From the NCBI RefSeq assembly GCF_937616625.2, contig NC_065573.1, forward strand, positions 3,053,001 through 3,117,000: a DNA stretch of 64,000 nt, written 5' to 3'. The translations under genes and the position numbers were made by a program. Source of the stretch: Mercurialis annua (Eukaryota; Streptophyta; Magnoliopsida; Malpighiales; Euphorbiaceae). Under the pieces are notes generated by a model, which did no database searches, was not told where the DNA came from, and was given only the letters and a program-made list of their open reading frames with translations. This document shows, one piece after another, positions 47,326 through 58,400 of this stretch; position 1 is the first letter of the stretch, and every line of letters starts with the position of its first letter.

Positions 47326-47336
47326 GGGGGGGTGAA
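47323..47336 (+). promoter_or_regulatory. Polypurine tract of element E
   Basis: TAAGGGGGGGTGAA immediately before the 3' LTR, preceded by AAATTCGAAGACGAATTTAT. Confidence 0.9.
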
Positions 47337-49567
47337 TGTAATACCCCAAAAATAATTAAGTCGTGCCACGTGTTAGGATTTCCGATAAATTAGATTAGAA
47401 AGAATTTAACTTAATTCTATCAGAAATTCAGGATATAATTTAGTGAGTCAATTAGCGGTATATAAGGAGTTAATTTTGAAAATTTGGATGTGGAAGCATT
47501 TTGGGGCTAAATTGTAAATTTTCAAAAGTTTAGGAGCTAAAGTGCAAATTAGCCAATTAAACCCCGAAAATAGAAATTTGAGGATTTTCGATGGAAATAT
47601 ATATTTTGAGTTAGTATTATTTATTCGGATATATATAATACGTATATGAATTAATAGAAAGATTAATTGAATAGGTTTTGAACTAAATTGAAACTTTTGA
47701 AAAGTTTCAAGGACCAAAGTGCAAATTGACTAGAATATATATATAACCTAAAGGATGAAGGAATCATCCAGAAGGCATATCAGATCCTTTCTCTCTTTTC
47801 ATTTCCTTCGTTCCGTTTCATACGATCCGTCGCTCGATTTCGTTCCTCGTCCGTTTCCGACGTTCTATAACTCCAAACGATCGTATTTCGACGGGTAATC
47901 ACGGTAAGCTTGACGTTTTATCATTTAAACGAATATATTTTGAGTTATATCGATTCAAAATTTTAGGCCACGAAACGATTTTATCGTTTTATCGAGTATA
48001 GGATTGATATATAGCGTTTTGAGCTTAGAATACGCGTTTTGGTTGAGTTTGGAGCGTTTTTACGTATATAGCAGGTCGGAAACCCCGGAAATCGATTCCG
48101 GGGGATCGTGCACGACAGTACACGCTCGTGCACTTGTGGTACACGAACGTGTACCATCAATGGTGCACGAACATGTACCAAAGTACACGAACGTGTACCA
48201 ATATATGGTACACGACCGTGTACCAAGGTACACGAACGTGTACCATCAAGGTACACGACCGTGTACCCCCCTGCACGAACGTGTACTCTCCGATTCTCGC
48301 ACCCCGATTCTTCGTACCTCGATTGAATTAATTGAATTCGCGTATTGAATCAGAAATCGAATAGTAGTTAATCGATTAATGTGAATAATTAACCTAATGA
48401 GGTTAAAAGAGGATTGAGTTAAAAGTGATTTGCGATCTGTAAACGAGTTTGATACCGTTTATCGAAGTATACGTGAGAAGCACGACGATTAATGAAAGTA
48501 AAACGTGTCGAGTCTTGAGTCTAGATTCAATCTTAAAATAGGATTCTAATACAAGTCAAATGTTTTAAAAATTGTTTTAGATCCGGCGAGGCAAGAAGCA
48601 GCTGGACCAGTAGTTCGGGAAGCTTGACGTATCTAAGCCCCGACGTATTTTTGGATAAGCGTTTTCTGTGAGTTTATATGATCTGCTTTTAAAGTATTTA
48701 CTTAAGCAATTATTTTATATTGCTTATTATTTGAACTGCATATTTTATATGCGAAACTTTTATACGAATTGCATATGCTTGATTTGCAACCAGTATTAAT
48801 CCGATGGAACGTGCTACCTATTGGGCGACAATAGGACTGTGTGATCACTAGTTTTGATATAACTCAGCTGGGAGCTGATGATGAATATGACATTTACGAT
48901 TGGGTTTATGATTTTGATACGAGAGAGCACTCGCCTACGGTGTAGTCTGGAGTCCCCGTATCTAGTGGCTGGGCCACCAGCGAGTTGGACTCGCAATTGA
49001 TATTTATGATTGAGTTGATCGGTCGATTATTAATATGTTTGAGGATTAAGGTTTAATTCGGATCCTGTACTTGGTTGCATACAATTGGATATCGTTTTAT
49101 GATTTTATTTGAATACTTATTGGTAAATGTATGAACTCACTCAATATATCCCAATATACTGACCCCTCACAGATTTCCTTTCAGGATAAAGACGCTTTGA
49201 AGCAACGGACTTCTATCCTACTTCCAGAAGTCTGTATTTTTGAGTATGTAAAGAAACAGTACTTTACTCTTAGAGCTACAGTAGATAAGTATTTTGCCAG
49301 TCAGCTTGTATGAATAGTTTTCTGTAAATATAACTTTAACGTTTTAAAGTTTTAAACGTTTACGCTTGCTGCGTTATTTTTATTGTTACTGCCAGAGGAT
49401 ATGTATGCCTGGCATGTGTGCTTCTGCATGACACGTGTTTATGTATGTCATGCATGATGTTTATATTTCGCGAAAAATTATTTTACGTTTTTAGGCTTGC
49501 TACGGGTTTCGGAGCAACCACTCCCATTCCCTAGCGCCGGTCTCGGCCCTGAGATTGGGTCGTGACA
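47337..49567 (+). mobile_element. Element E 3' LTR
   Basis: 2231 bp. Same modules as the 5' LTR: hairpin CCCCGGAA-ATCGA-TTCCGGGG (48083-48103), palindromes 48105-48290, CCTATTG-N5-CAATAGG (48817-48835). The CAGTATAT hairpin carries one stem mismatch (49142-49161). It has 16 bp, between two GACGTAT copies near 48627-48649, that the 5' LTR lacks. Confidence 0.94.
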
Positions 49568-49675
49568 ATAACACACACTACCAACTTTCTTCTCAACATC
49601 TCGTACTAAAACAATAAATCCTTGGCATCCTTTTCTCATTATCTTTCTCGTTTTCAAAGCCGAGACTAAACTCTT
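49568..49675 (-). pseudogene. Element D protease-RT linker
   Basis: Short piece of D between the E insertion and the Gag-protease frame. The minus strand encodes the equivalent of [17 protein letters not shown] in E, with stops. No further features. Confidence 0.6.
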
Positions 49676-50347
49676 TTAGGTTTCTAACTTCTCACCCTGA
49701 ATAGAGATAAATTTGGTTCCAGGTGTCTGCAACGTCACTATCTTCATTTGACAATCCACTTTTGCATAATGTTGCGCTAGCCAATCTATTCCTAACACAA
49801 CATCAAACTCCAAAACATCGAGCAACAACAAATCCGCAAACATCTCTCGTCCTCCAATTAACACCGGACACGACGGATAAACTAGAATAACGTCGATGCT
49901 CTTGCCTACAGTTCTAGCTACTACTAATGGGTTTAGCAAGATCAAAGGTTGTATTCCTAATTTCATTCCAAAACTCAACAACTTCTCTGGATATTTCTCC
50001 GTTACTGAAAATGGAAGAAAGAAACTCTTAAATTGTGTAACGAACTCATTCCAAGTCATCTCTCCCATACTTGGTTGAATATGCCTTTGGAACCAATCCT
50101 CCGCAGCTCCTTTCGCTGACATCTCAGCCAGTACAATCGACTGTTTTTCGTCCGCCTGAAGACGTCTAGCGTTCCTTTCCACTTCTTCCAGGAAATCCAA
50201 CGCATCATTCGCATCATCAAACTTCAAAAGCTTCGGCCTCCTGTAAGCCATGATGATATCGCGATCAACATTCGCACCGGCTCGCTGCTGTTGATAAGTC
50301 AACTGCTCTCTGTGCATATTCTGAACCTCCGTTTGATTAGTTTGCAT
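49676..50347 (-). pseudogene. Element D Gag-protease fusion by internal deletion
   Basis: 223 residues. The first part is Gag ([41 protein letters not shown]). At about residue 117 it jumps straight to the post-active-site part of the protease ([37 protein letters not shown]). Compared with E this skips roughly 290 residues, including the rest of Gag, the CCHC knuckle and the DSG/DTG motif, yet keeps frame. The product could not mature itself. Confidence 0.85.
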
Positions 50348-50517
50348 AGCCGCAATTCTGTCCAGAAAATGTTCAAAATCGAAGCCAGGAATATTGAAGT
50401 TTGGTCCTTACCACGACCTCGTCCACGACCACGACCACGACCTTGACCTGTTGCGGGTATCACATCGTTATGAACGGATTGAACGCTTTCATCATGCTGA
50501 TCAGCCATTGTGATCAA
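50348..50517 (-). pseudogene. Element D Gag N-terminus
   Basis: Starts MADQHDE-like near 50508-50517, as in E's MSDQ start, then a Gly-Arg run (GRGRGRGRGRG). It is out of frame with the next Gag piece, so a frameshift lies near 50350-50400. Confidence 0.7.
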
Positions 50518-50801
50518 AGCATGTCGTCTAGTAAGAATCTATCTAAGCGTGCTAATCGTATAAATTAGGCTCTACTTACTCCTAACAAGCATACAGACTC
50601 ATTCCTAAAGAAAAGCTGAGAATGTTCAATATTAAAAGATAACGTAACAATGACATGACCGAAATCTTATGTGTTGCAGTAGACACCCTTTACATACTCA
50701 TCAATTCCTAGGTACTTTGTCAAGACTCCTTTTTACATATTAGTAATGTACTAAGACATCACTTGGATATCAACTCAACAATGGCACACTTTTCGACCAT
50801 T
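50518..50801 (-). other. Leader of element D, no gene
   Basis: Non-coding sequence between the primer site and gag on the minus strand. No repeats or motifs noticed. Confidence 0.6.
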
Positions 50802-50813
50802 GCTATGATACCA
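50802..50813 (-). promoter_or_regulatory. Primer binding site of element D
   Basis: Minus strand TGGTATCATAGC, one mismatch from the initiator Met tRNA site seen in B and E, 4 bp from the LTR end. Confidence 0.85.
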
Positions 50814-50817
50814 ATTT

Positions 50818-53800
50818 TGTCACGACACGATTCTCGGCATCGTGACCGGCGCTAGGGAATGGGAGTGGTTGCTCTGAAACCCATAGATAGCCTTAAAAAT
50901 CGTTATAAATTTTTCGCGGAAAACAAAACATTTTTGAACATTTTAAAATCTCCGTTTAAAACGTTCTGGATTTAAACCCATCATGAAACTTTGCCAATAA
51001 ATACCAACTTATTATTTATTGCAATCCAGTTTCATAGCCATATCATCATGGAAAACCATACACTTTAGTTAAATGGCATACATCCCATTTATAATGCCAT
51101 AAATATCCTTATGCGGTCATCCTGACCTTCGCACAGCTTACATATTAAAACATCAGAATTTATGCGGAATAAAATATTAAAACATAAGAGTCTGACATGA
51201 TTATTTACGTACTACGGTTCATGTCTAAGTCTAACTGCAACTCTAGATAATAATAGGTCATCATGCTTATTCAAACCAGTACTTTCAGAGCAAGAATAAG
51301 AAGTACTCACGCTACAGACTATTCCTCATTTAAATTAGTTCCTGAAAAATAATTCCACAATGTGGGTCAGATAAAAATCTGGTGAATGTGTACAAAATAT
51401 ATTAATAAACATTAGTATGAAAGCCATGCATCCAAATTACCGATTCATATAAAACCCTATTCCATGATTCATGTTCCTACGTGCTTTCAAAATAAGAACA
51501 TAAATTCATTTCACATTTCTCCACACCATTTGGGTTAACCACGTATGCCGCACAATATTTTACTATTGCCATTGGCCGTATTTACTTTTCTTTTTGTACT
51601 TTGGCCAGTCAAATCCGATTATTTTGATATTGCGTACATGAAAGTCCCAGACTCTTCTTACTGTACAACGGATTTCGGCAGTACATAAATACCGTCGCCA
51701 ACATACTTTTAGGTTCAACCCCTCAGATCTCGGCTGTACTCTTGACAAGCCTTGGGTCGTCTATTTTCTGTTACCTCTTAAGATCTGTTCACACAATACG
51801 TCTAGGTCGTCGCCTGACTTGCAGGCCGTCGCCAGGATTCACCCAGCAACATCACATGCAACCCATTCTAATATGCAATACCGGTGATCACACAGCACTA
51901 TTGCCGCCCAATAGTAAGCATGTTCCAATGAATCTAAATCGGTTTCAAAGCTATGTATACAATTCATGCGATTTAAATTCAAAATAAAACAAAACATTTA
52001 CAAATCATGTAAAGCAGTTCATACACATTTATAATAATAATATTCAGCAATATAAATTGTAAACACACTAACAGTACGCGCTTATTCCAAATTTAAAATA
52101 TTTCCGCCGCAAATTAGATCCTTCGCCGTCGGTATTCGTGGCAATATTCACCGGATCTAGTTTAGAAATTAAAAATTAATAATATAATAATTTCTAACAT
52201 CTAGGATACTTTCTAAACCGACTCAATTTAATAGAATTAAATATCCAAATTTAATTCCAACTATCTCTTCCTAGGTATCGTAAATTTATTACGATAAATC
52301 TGATACATATCCTACACACACATATACAAATCAAACATATCCTAAAAATATATTTTTTCAAAACCAACATACCCAAACACATTTAATAATAATTAGAATA
52401 TTTTCGAAATTAAAAATATTTTCCGTAAAATTTTCACCCGGGGCTCGGCCCCCCACGGGCCCCTGCCCTTGGCCAGGCCGAATACTGCCATGAGTAAGGG
52501 ACTGAGTTTGATGAACTCTGTCCTCTTTGCTCACCGCCGGTCACCGGAGTCCGGCAATCGTTTGGCCGAAAACGCTAAAACCGCTCAAAATATTTTAAAA
52601 TTCATTTTAACACCGATCAACCACCAAAAAGCAAAATAATTTATTGTTACAGAAATATTAAAGTTTACAGCAGCCCCAATATTTTAAATAAATTAATTTT
52701 CATGATTTTAACAATTTAAAACCGTATAAATCGCTAAAATCGAAACCGATTTAAATAATACTCAAAAATCATCCATTAAATCTTTTAATTCCGTGAATAA
52801 ATGACATATAATTTTTTAAGCAATATTTTCAGCCCAAAAATTTAAAATAAATTATTTTCCCTATTTATCAACATTAAAAACCGATTAACTAGTTTGAAAT
52901 CGAAAACCATAGTTTCTATCGGTAAATCACAAATTTAATCATCTTAAAATTCATGAAAATCAACAAACCAACCACATACTAAAATAATATACATGATCAG
53001 CCTATAAATATTTAAATATAATATTTTTCTATATTTTGACCATTTTTCACGGTTTAAAACATTTAAAAATCAAAACCCGCTTTAATTATTTAACACCCGG
53101 ATTTTATCACAATTTTAATCCATAAAATTCAACCTTTAACACACATATTTAATTGATGTAAGACATCAGCCCAGAAATTTTAAAAGAATTTATTTAATAC
53201 CAATTAAAATTTCAAAAATAAAAACAAACGCTAAAACTGATAAATAAACATATAATCTATCAATTTCCGCAACCAAAAGCACAATCTCCAAGACAAATAA
53301 TTCCAGAAAATAAAAATAGAAATTTGAGTCTTGAGACTTACCTTAATCGTACATGCAATTGAAGATTAGTTATCTACGGGAAATTTGCAACATTTTTCGT
53401 TTAGGAAGTTTTGTGAAAAAACGAAAGAAAATGGGTACTATGATTTGAGTTGAGAGCTTTGGCTCTTTTGTTTTAATGGAGGTTGATATGTTTGCTTATG
53501 AAAATGAAGAAGATGAAGGTTATATGATTAACCTCATTTTCATTTAATTCCAATTATACCCTTGGGCAAATTTTGCAAATATGCAAACTTTAGGAGTAAA
53601 CATGTCATTTTCGGATTTCTGAAAATAATTCTTCGCAAATACTTTAAAAGATTAATTTATAAATATTGGGCTTGAAATAAATATTTTTGGGCTTTTAAAA
53701 TTTTTAAAATTAATTATTTTAACAGTTTTTCTTTAAAATCTCAATAATAAATATAAATAATCAAAATTCCCAAAAATAAATATTAGGGCCATACACACCC

Positions 53801-53921
53801 TAAAACACATAAACACTTATTTAGATTCACCTCGTGAATTTAAAAGCTATTTTCCTTAGTCCCGGTTAATTAAAACGTGACACATGGAAAATAGACACCT
53901 ATAAAAATACGGGGTATTAGA
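50818..53921 (-). mobile_element. Element D right LTR (5' LTR)
   Basis: About 3.1 kb, from tgtcacgac to ggggtatta plus ga (terminal CA changed). It is the more complete D LTR. It holds ACTATTG-N5-CAATAGT at 51897-51915 next to GGTGATCAC. A GC-rich patch at 52437-52570 sits where the other families have palindromes, without clear copies of the motif. The rest is AT-rich and non-coding. Confidence 0.9.
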
Positions 53922-55100
53922 GTTTACAAACGTTACGAAACAAATCCAACTTTTTAACTTTTTTAGCAATGTAAGCCAAACGTTTACAAACGTTACGAAA
54001 CAAATCCAAACGTTTCACATTTTTAGCAATTTAAGCCAAACGTTTAGAAACGTTACAAAATAAATCCAAATATTTAACCTTTTTAGCGATTAAAGGCAAA
54101 CGTTTATAAACGCTACGAAACAAATCCAAACGTTTAACCTTTTTAGCTATTTAAGCCAAACATTTACAAACGTTATGAAACAAATCCAAGCGTTTCTCCT
54201 TTTAAGCAATTTAAGCCAAATGTATACAAACGTTACGAAACAAATCAAAGTGTTTCACCTTTTTAGCAATTTAAGCCAAACGTTCACAAAGGTTACGAAA
54301 CAAATCCAAACGTTTCACTTTTTTTTTGCGATTTAAGCCAAACGTTTACAAAAGATACGAAACAAATCCAAATGTTTCACCTTTTTAGCGATTTAACCCA
54401 AACGTTTACAAACGTTACAAACAAATCCAAGCGTTTCACCTTTTTAGCAATTTAAGCCAAACATTTACAAATGTTACGAAACAAATCCAAACGTTTCACC
54501 TTTTTACCGATTTAAGCCGAATGTTTACAAACGTTACGAACCAAAACCAAACGTTTCCCCTTTAGCAATTAAAGCCAAACGTTTAGAAATGTTACGAAAC
54601 AAATCCAAACGTTTCCCATTTTTAACAATTTAAGCCAAACGTTAACAAACGTTACGAAACAAATTCAAATGTTTCACCTTTTTAGCGATTTAAGCCAAAC
54701 GTTTACAAACGTTACGAAACAATCCAAATGTTTCACCTTTTTAGTTTAAGCCAAACGTTTACAAACGTTACGAAACAAAACCAAACGTTTAAAACATTAT
54801 GAAAAAAATCTAAACGTTTCACATTTTTAGCGATTTCAGCCAAACATTTATAAACATTACGAAACAAAACCAAGTGTTTCACCTTTTTAGCAATTTAAGC
54901 CAAACGTTTACAAACATTACGAAATAAATCCAAGCGTTTCACCTTTTTAGCAAATTTAGCCAAACGTTTATAAACGTTATGAAACAAATCCAAACGTTTA
55001 TTCTTTTTAGGAATTTAAGCCAAACGTTTACAAATGTTACGAAAGAAATCCAAGCGTTTCTCCTTTCTAGCAATTTAAGCCAAACGTATACAAACGTTAT
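53922..55100. repeat. 60-bp satellite array
   Basis: About 1.2 kb of satellite between D and F, same monomer, ending GTTAT next to F. No gene. Confidence 0.96.
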
Positions 55101-55636
55101 TGTAGACACCTATTTTTCAGACAGGTAAAAAATGATAAGGAACTGAAGCGTCCGATGATGATTTCCAGAGAAATCTGTCCGGGTGACGAGCTTTTGATTC
55201 GCTTGCTGGAATCTAAGCATGCGTAATCTATGCATAGCTTTAAACTTGGAGGATGAAAACGTAATTTGGCGTGAATAGCCCATTAAAATCCAAAGAGATT
55301 GTAATCTAAGTCTTGAAATTGGACTAATTGCCATATCTTAGAAGTTTATGGGCCAATTTGCAAGTTTGACGGACTCAAATTGACCCTGACCAAACCCATA
55401 GGACCTTAGTAGCCTTTTTTGATAGTTTTAGGCGCTAAAAATAGACTTTTAGAACCTTTTTACTTAGCCACCAAGTGTAAATACGAATTAAATATGTAAA
55501 ATCCTAATTAAATAATTAAAACCTAATCCTAAATACATCTAGACTTATCACTTAACACTTCTTCAACCCTTAACCAAACTCTAGCTAGGACGAACCTGTA
55601 AATACACATAAGCTAACCCTAGACCTAATTAACCAA

Positions 55637-55644
55637 TATAAATA
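55637..55644 (+). promoter_or_regulatory. TATA box in element F
   Basis: TATAAATA about 540 bp from the left end, followed by GAAAGGGGAGGC and a CA-rich leader. It is a plausible LTR promoter in sense with the zinc-finger fragment downstream. Confidence 0.45.
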
Positions 55645-56038
55645 CAGCCTTAAGCCAGCCTGGCGAAAGGGGAGGCACAAAAACCCTAAAATTTACCAGT
55701 AGAATTCGGCCACCTCACACACACACACTAAAATCCAGTCCTGAAAACACCGAACACGTGTTGATTCTCCAAGATCGCGAGCACTGCACAAATCCGAAGC
55801 TGGATCCGCATCCACTTCACCAGAAAACGAGCCAAGGACTCAGAACGGTATTTCTTAGGACCCTCTATATTGTTCTTTTGATTTTGCCATATTTTGCATG
55901 TATAATTGTCATAATAGCTGTATTTGTGAACATTAGGATGCATGTTTAGCTTAAGATTGCTTATTTGCCATTAAATAGCCTTAATCAATTAATTCGATGT
56001 TTATTATTCCATTTTCAAACAACAAGGTGTTTCACTAA

Positions 56039-56327
56039 GGTTTCAAGAAAAGGTGTCGGTTCTGTCAAAACATGTTTCGCGACGGTAAAAAAGTGAAGGC
56101 GCATGTAAAGAAACTACATGGAAATAAGAAATTTGCATGTCTCCACGAAGGCCGTTCGTTCACCAAAATTAACGGTTTTCACATTCACAATCACAATTGT
56201 GACAAGAAGTTTACCAAGGCATAAAAGGAAAATTCCAATGATGACGGTATATTGGCAATTCCGGAAGGCGGATTTGTAGGAGTTTGGGCGGGTACTTTTT
56301 CAATCTTATTGGGTTGCAAAAATCATT
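56039..56327 (+). pseudogene. C2H2 zinc-finger exon fragment carried by element F
   Basis: Open from 56039 to a TAA at 56222-56224. It contains CRFCQNMF..KVKAHVKKLH, a classic C-X2-C-X12-H-X4-H finger, then a second Cys/His-rich stretch (FACLHEGRSF, HIHNHNC). Beyond the TAA the same frame stays open with GFVGVWAGTFSILLG, up to a consensus splice donor GTAAGT at 56328. The start follows CTAAG, a possible acceptor. It looks like a host gene exon captured by the element and since broken. The parent gene is not recognised. Confidence 0.55.
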
Positions 56328-56330
56328 GTA

Positions 56331-57304
56331 AGTTTGTCTTTTCCATTTCTCTTTGATTTAACAATTTTATACAACTGATTTTTTAAATAAATCAATGGAA
56401 GTTGTTTTAAGTAATTTTTAGTTAAATAAATTTTGATAGAGAATCCAACTCTTTTAACTTATAAGTTAAGTATTAAAAAATTTCTTACTTCTCTAAATTT
56501 TGAAATTGTGGTATCATCTCGTCTTCAACATCGATTGTTGATAAATTTGTAATTTACTGAAATTTGTATTCCCTTATAACAATTTCAATGTTCATAACTA
56601 GTTTTTGGAGTTTGTGGTTTAAAAATTGAAATGGAAGTGGTAAATTTGTTTTCATATCTTACTCTTTGTTTCGTCATTTTCAAATCAATATTCTAGCACT
56701 AATAATAAATTTAAACACTAATGCTATTTCCTAACCTCTAAATATATTACTTTGTTTTTTGGCAAAAATATATTACTTTGTTAATTTTTTTTCCAATTAA
56801 ACATCTAATTTATGTAACATAATTGAATACGAAAATAAATATTATTCTAACATACGATTTTGTCTTTCCTAGTCTGATGTAATAATGGTAATTTTTCAAT
56901 TTGTTTATTAATCTTTAAAGTTATATATAGTATATCTTATATCATACATTTTTCTTATATTTATAAATTCTAAATTTGATTTGAGAAAGCAAAAATGTTA
57001 TCATGCATGATGCCTGTTTGCATGTTTAAGGCAAATAAAGTTTTCATATTTTTATGTTTTTTCACCATTACAACTGATCTAAGTAGGTTTTTTTTATTGT
57101 AAAACTTAATTTTAATTGTTTGTAACTGGAAATAAAACAATTTTATTTTATCAAATTTCAATTTTGCGAACTATGATCCTGATTTGGGAAGTTTTTTTTA
57201 GATATAATCATCACATAAAAATTGATTTTGAAATTCCTAATTAATTTAAGAAAAACAATATATGTCAAAGTGCATAAGTGAATAACAAAAGCTATTATTA
57301 TTGT
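56331..57304. other. AT-rich non-coding part of element F
   Basis: About 1 kb, very AT-rich, stops in all frames. Nothing recognisable. Confidence 0.6.
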
Positions 57305-57535
57305 CCTCTTTGTGAGATTAAAATACTTTATGTGAGGTTATTGTATTCTTGTGATTGGACTCCTTGTGAGGTTAAAGTACTACATGTGAGGTTAAAATAC
57401 TCCCTGTGAGATGATTGTACTCATTGTGAGGTTAAAGTACTCCTTTTGAGGTTAAAATACTCTTTATGAGGTTAAAATACTCCACGTGAGGTTTTGTACT
57501 TTTGTGAGGTTAAAGTATCATAGTGAGGTTACTTA
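57305..57535. repeat. About 20-bp minisatellite in element F
   Basis: Eleven or so units on the theme TGTGAGGTTAAAGTACTCC, with unit-to-unit changes (TTAAAATACT, TTATTGTATT). AT-rich, no open frame of note. Confidence 0.85.
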
Positions 57536-58307
57536 GGTACATTGATGGAGGCCTCCACAGCCTGGAATGTTCAAGATAAGTTTTATGCAATTTTAAATAT
57601 TAGTAACAGTTTTGCAGTTATTGGTATGATTTGTATAAATATTTCGAGTTTTATCACTTATTGTAGTTCTCATTGTGTTTCAGGAATAATATCATTCGAA
57701 ATTGCAAAGGCACCGGCACAAGGCGAGAAGGCTATACATTAAATAATAGAAGTCATAATTTTTGATACCGTTCGCTTATCATCGTCGTTCCTAACTTGCG
57801 ATTTTATATATGTTAAGCGAATGTGTAATTGGATGGCCCATGAAGTGGTTAAAAAGTCCTTAAAGCCTCCTTTTTAGGAGTAATTATTGTAATCTCTGCT
57901 ATCTAGTTCTGACAAATATTATGTACTTCTATTTATCAGAAATTAATACAACTGCTATTTGGCAAAAAAAAATTAATTCGGCGTTTTCAATAATCACCAT
58001 AAAATTCGATGAAAAAGCATGTTAATCACTATAATTAGTTGTTTTTAATGCTCAGAATCAGAAAACAATAGATTAAGTACCTTATAATGCATGTTTCTAG
58101 GTGTTTTTAAGTGATTTTTGCTATGAACAAACCCTAGAAATAGTTGCTGCCCAGAAAAATAAATTCGTGTAGATGAGCTTAAAACACTTCGATTATGTGT
58201 TTTTTGGATTCCTTGTTCGATTTTATGTGGTTTTGACTACTTTTGCATGAAAAACGGAGCTGAAACGAGTGAGAATGAAGAGAAACAAAAATCCCATAAC
58301 TGCTGTC

Positions 58308-58400
58308 GACGAACCGCCGCCGCCGCCGCTGTGACCGACGGTGCCGCCACAACAAACCGGCGCCGCCGCCGCCTTAAACTACCGGCGCCGGCACTTCAAG
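58308..58400. repeat. GCC-rich trinucleotide patch in element F
   Basis: CCGCCGCCGCCGC and related runs in two clusters, far more GC-rich than the surroundings. Short open frames read through it in two frames. No protein family is recognised. Confidence 0.6.

Larger units (their letters stand above)
40020..49567 (+). mobile_element. Element E: full-length Tekay/Del chromovirus inside D
   Basis: 9548 bp, with LTRs 40020-42233 and 47337-49567, and identical 5-bp target duplications ATAAC at 40015-40019 and 49568-49572. It has a primer site for initiator Met tRNA, gag-pol in one frame, a chromodomain and a purine tract. LTRs show only scattered differences plus one 16-bp indel, so this is among the younger insertions here. 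It is complete in structure but carries coding lesions described below. Confidence 0.95.

Noticed and set aside
57542..57742. 66-codon frame in F with hydrophobic segments
   Set aside because: No recognised motif, AT-rich surroundings, no splice or promoter support. Chance length is plausible.
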